Below, piece after piece: positions 60,249 through 64,000 of a DNA stretch of 64,000 nucleotides; within the stretch, counting starts at the first letter, position 1; the number at the start of each line of letters is the position of its first letter. Under the pieces are notes generated by a model. The model did not search any database. It was not told the DNA's origin and was given only the letters and a program-made list of their open reading frames with translations. Origin of the DNA: Tieghemiomyces parasiticus (lineage: Eukaryota > Kickxellomycota > Dimargaritomycetes > Dimargaritales > Dimargaritaceae). The translations under genes were made by a program, and so were the position numbers. The DNA lies in NCBI GenBank assembly GCA_027575765.1, contig JANBPT010000077.1:17826-81825 (forward strand). The letters run 5' to 3'.

Positions 60249-63216
60249 CTATTTGGGCGGTACTATGGTCTCGGCCACCTTTGCCAATTTCTCTTCCACG
60301 GGGATACCAAAATTGCGCACGTCCTTGGCGATCGGTTGCCATAGCTCGCCGTGGTGGGGATCGGCCTGTGCGCAGCCCTCTCGCACTTTCTGCTGGGTCT
60401 CGGGGGTCCCGTGCAGCAGTTCCAGCTTGTACCACCACGCCCAGGTATCCCCGGCGTCGCTATCGAGTTTAAGGGCGCGTTCGAACCATGTGCGGGCCTT
60501 GTCGAGCTTCCTTTCGCTCCAGAACAAGCGAGCGATGGCCGTCATGAGGACTGGGTCGTCGGGGCACTGCTTCATGGCATCGACCGACCGGCCCTTCCGC
60601 TGCGGCCGCGGGTCCAAAAAGATGGCTTCTGCCCACAGGATACCGGCGTGTGGACATTCCTGGAGCGCCTTGGAGAGGATCAGTTTAGTGGCCGGCGACA
60701 TGGCAGACGAAGTCGGTCCGCTCTGGCGGGTTTCGAGGTGGATCGCGTCCAGCCACAACGTAGGTGTCCGAGGGTTAAGTAGGCGGCCGCGTTCGAGAAG
60801 GGCCCGGGCGCGGACGGGCACACCGGCCCGCTCTTCAAGGCGGGCGGCCAGCCGCCATAGCGGGACCGCAGCGGGACACCGGGTCATCCCGGCGCGGTAG
60901 GCCTCCCGGGCGGCCGCCAGGTCATTGCGTTCCTCGTCGAGCTGCCCCTTGATCATCCAGAGCTTGTCGAACTTGGGGAACTTGGCCAGCGCCGTCGTCA
61001 GCAACGCGCGGGCGGCTTCGGGGTCGTTCGTGATGCGCTCCAGCTGCACGGCTTTCATCCAGATCTTGGCTGTATTGGCGGTCACGCGTGCCTTAGCTAG
61101 CAGCAGGCGGGCGTTATCGAACAACCGGTTCTCCATCTCGAGCTTAATGGCGGCCAGCCAGATCTGTTCCGAATCTGGATTGGCGTCAAAGGCCAGCCCC
61201 AGGATCTCGCGGGCCGCATCCACGCGGCCGACCAGCCACAGTTCTTTGGCGCCCATGAGCCAGAATAGCTCGGTCTGTGGACAGTACTTGACAGCCCGCT
61301 TGAGGAGGGCGTCCAGCGACCCCGGGGTGCCGTGCTTACGTTCCAAGTCGGCTGCCGCCAGCCACAGGTCCTCGTGGGTCGGGTAGGCCCGAATGGCGTG
61401 AGCGAAAAGGGCCCGCGCCGTCTCCACCGCTCCCTGTTCGAGGGCCTGTTCGGCGTCGGCAATCCACGTTGACTCCTGGTCTTCCGGGTCTAGATCGAGG
61501 GTTAAAGTGGCTGCGACGATCGCCTGGCAGGTCAGTGGGTACCCATCGCGTTCGCAGGCCACCGCCTCCTTGAGCCACTGCTCCCGGTTCAGGATGTTAC
61601 CCTTCTCCGAAAAAACGTGCACCGCCCGCTCTATCACCGTCTTCACCATAGTCTCGGGCTCACCGGGCTGCTGCTCCTCCAGCTGGGCCCCAGCCAGCCA
61701 AATCTCGTGGCTCGTGGGGATGGCCTTGCGCGCCCGGTTCAGCACCTTCCGGGCATTGTCGTACGTCTCGAGGCGAGCCAGCGCCAGCCACAGTTCCGCC
61801 GCGAGCGGGACAAGTTCCACGGCACGCGACAGCAGGATCCGGGCATTGGTCGGGTCCTCCTCCAGAGACACGGCCGTCTTCCACAGCTTGACCGAATTAG
61901 GTACCAGCTCCAGCGCCCGGCGGATGACTCGCTTTCGGAGCTTGGGGTCTGTCTCAAGCTGGACCGCCTGTAACCAGATGCGGACCGACTGTGGGAGGTG
62001 CTTAACGGCCTCGCTCAGCACCGTCTTGGCCCGCTCCGTAGGGTGAAGCCGAGCCGCTTCCAGCCACACGTCTTCGCTCAGCGGACAGGCGTCGCAACCC
62101 TTGCCAATGACGGCGCGTGCCTGCTGCAACTTTCCGGCCACCTCCTCGAGCCGAGCGGCGGCGATCCACCCGGGGGCATGCTTAGGGTTAGTGGAGGTGA
62201 CCGCGTGGAGTAGCGTGCGGGCCCGTTTGATGTCGGCAACCTCGGCGTTAGACTGCACCATCAGGCTGTTAAGCCCCGTGATGTAACCACGCGGATCAAC
62301 CGTAGATGAGCCCGCCGCGGAGTCGGAAAAACGGTCGAGCTGTAGGCCCAGCATATGCTTACGGGCCTGGCCCAATTCCACCAAGTCGACCTTTCCCGTC
62401 GTGGCGTCCCCGGGGCCCAGTCCTGAGGCTAGACCGTCAGCTGCAGGGTCGAGGGTGGTCACCAAGCCGCGGGAGGCCTGTCCGCGTAGCAGAGCGTTGT
62501 CTGGTACGGGGGTAAATCGCATGGCGCTGGGATCATTATTACGCAGTCGACCCTTGGACCGGCTTTTGCCAACAAGATCGCCCACTTCGGGAAGGTTACT
62601 CCACTCGTCCTCGGTGACGGCGGCTAGTTGCCGTTTAAGGTCGGAAAACTGTTCATGGATGCGTGGACGTTTATCGCCAGCGGCGTCTTCGTTATCCTCG
62701 TCCTGATCGCCGTCACCCGTCCTACGCTTCTGCCGACGCTCCTCCATCTTGGCATCGATGGCAGCATACACCTTGTCGGCCTCCTCGTCGTCCCGTTCGT
62801 ACGGTAGCGTGGAGAACAGACCAGCCATATTGTCCGGGTCCTGGTGCATCGCTGCTTCCGTCTCATCGCGGGCGGCTGCGTGTGCCGCCGCGGTGGCAGC
62901 TCCCCGGCCACGACCTGCGGTCCCGCCCGCCGGACCGCTGTCCGGGCCCTCACGAGCGGGCCCAATGTCCGACCGCGTGGTGAATCCGGTGGCACTGTAT
63001 AAAAACGACACGGTAGAATGGGGAATATGTGGTGGTTTCAATATCTCGGGATTTGTTAGTGATTTGGCCGTGAGTTTCCACCCAGGGTTGCCATGGCCTG
63101 TGGCCTGTGCCATCTGGCCGGAATCCCTCCGATACGCGTACTTACCCCCGACCGAGGCCCGCGACATAGTTGGGTGGGGCTGGCTTCCCCAGAAAATCCT
63201 TTGTGGCGTTGAACAT
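60249..63216 (-). CDS. PRP6: PRP6, U5/tri-snRNP splicing factor, two exons, 938 aa
   Basis: PRP6 is a scaffold of the U4/U6.U5 tri-snRNP, acting in the nucleus before spliceosome activation. Exon 1 is 63146-63216 (23 codons plus two bases) and exon 2 is 60249-62994. The 151-nt intron has a GTAAGT donor, a CTAAC branch and an ATACAG acceptor. Splicing rebuilds the hallmark PRP1/PRP6 N-terminus, LGKPAPPNYVAGLGRG joined to ATGFTTRSDIGPAR. Other landmarks are the DDEEADKVYAAIDAKMEERR block (about 91-110), NLPEVGDLVGKSR (157-169) and RFTPVPD (183-189). From about residue 280 to the end, tandem HAT/TPR-type helical repeats (many W-x-x-A-A-x-L-E units) fill the protein. The length is close to human PRPF6. 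An upstream in-frame start within the intron frame (63272) should be ignored because it bypasses the conserved N-terminus. Confidence 0.96.
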
Positions 63217-63765
63217 GGCGGGTAGAACGATTCAATGCCCAAGGTTAAAATAGATGGGGAGAAAAAAGGCAAGAGCGCAAGCGCGAGCTAAGTTTTGTCA
63301 ATGTGGAGAATTATCGTAGCACTGCGAATGGGTCCCAGTGTACAGGGCTGTCGCCTTTCGCGAGAGGTGGGACGGGCCGTCATTAACCAGAGCTCCAAAA
63401 GCTGTGGGTGCACCAGAGCGACCAGTAGTGAAGGGGGGGAGAGAGGCTGGATTACCTCTGATGCCAACGGTACAAGTTCTACCCACACTATATATTGTGG
63501 TGTCCGGTGGTTGGGTCCTCCCGCCCCTTCGCTGGCCATTCATCCACAGAGGTGGAGGTCTGCGGTATTTGGTGCACAAAGGCTTTACACTATATGACCC
63601 TGGCCTCTTTAGACCCTTTGTTGGTGTAGCTCACCTTCCGTAGATACAAACACATGGTGAGAACAACCACATTTCAATATATTAGGTAGCAACAACGGCG
63701 GCGATGGACGGGCGACACAGATACAAAGGTGGGCTCTCCATAACTCCCTCCGCCTCCGCATGACC
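63217..63765. other. PRP6 upstream region
   Basis: This stretch contains the PRP6 promoter on the minus strand. No gene, strong TATA motif or repeat was recognised. Confidence 0.55.
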
Positions 63766-64000
63766 CTATCTCTTGGCCAAACCTTTCAGAGCGAGAGTTG
63801 TGGTGCGCCGCGGCTGAGAAACGAGGTGCATTATCAAGAGAGGGAGAGATGGCTTCCAGACCCAGAGCCCGTTAGTAAAATTCAGCTCGGTGCTAACTAT
63901 CCGCCACCTGAACCATCCCGCGTCCGCCTCTGCTGACTGGGTGATAATAGCCATGAGCGTCCCTTCTCCCACATCATTATAAATACCATCGGCTCGCCAG
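63766..64000 (-). CDS. Possible 3' end of an unidentified - strand gene (partial)
   Basis: A minus-strand frame is open from the window edge to a TAG at 63766. It encodes about 77 residues with a reasonable composition, including GIYNDVGEGTLMAIITQS and the end TLALKGLAKR. No domain is recognisable and the 5' part lies outside the window. It may be the last exon of a gene upstream of PRP6, or a chance frame. Confidence 0.25.
   Translation of the reverse strand, partial: WRADGIYNDVGEGTLMAIITQSAEADAGWFRWRIVSTELNFTNGLWVWKPSLPLLIMHLVSQPRRTTTLALKGLAKR

Noticed and set aside
63217..63272. Upstream start giving PRP6 a longer single-exon product
   Set aside because: That frame runs through the intron and loses the conserved GLGRGATGF junction, which only the spliced model restores.

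Overview
The window is nuclear DNA of a filamentous-type fungus. The evidence is spliceosomal introns with GTAAGT/GTAAGC donors and CTAAC/CTAAT-type branch sites, a Zn(II)2Cys6 transcription factor, two fungal-type HAL/NPR1-family protein kinases, and compact housekeeping genes (PRP6, COG6, a KIAA1143/DUF4604 protein, tRNA-Gly). Low intron number, long intergenic tracts and a family of F-box-like genes would suit an early-diverging (zoopagomycete-like) fungus. That placement is a guess; a PRP6 or COG6 phylogeny would settle it.

Layout. 1-2.04 kb: the last 20 codons of an unknown + strand gene, then, convergent to it, a two-exon gene for a signal-peptide-bearing F-box-like protein. 2.04-25.4 kb: 23 kb with no convincing gene, but with many C/G homopolymers, microsatellites and a few strong hairpins. 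25.4-26.7 kb: HAL-type kinase 1 (+). 33.1 kb: tRNA-Gly(GCC) (-), divergent from the two-exon KIAA1143-like gene (+) at 33.4-34.2 kb. 38.6-39.8 kb: HAL-type kinase 2 (-), a paralogue of kinase 1 in inverted orientation. 48.8-50.5 kb: second F-box-like gene (-), with the same exon plan, length and core promoter as the first. 54.2-56.8 kb: intronless Zn cluster regulator (+), convergent with COG6 (-, 57.0-59.9 kb), which lies head-to-tail behind PRP6 (-, 60.2-63.2 kb). The right edge may hold the 3' end of another - strand gene.

The genes do not form one pathway. The housekeeping genes serve splicing (PRP6) and Golgi tethering (COG6). The two kinases belong to a family that controls cation and nutrient transporters. 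The most unusual items are the two F-box-like paralogues: the same first-exon/second-exon split, the same 471-residue predicted length and a shared TATA promoter motif, but only one copy carries a secretion signal. UTRs and flanks of the kinase genes are strongly pyrimidine-rich on the sense strand, so base skew follows transcription direction.

No CRISPR array, rRNA gene, complete transposon or secondary-metabolite cluster was seen. Gene-free stretches were read in all six frames; a few protein-like fragments are reported only as weak leads.
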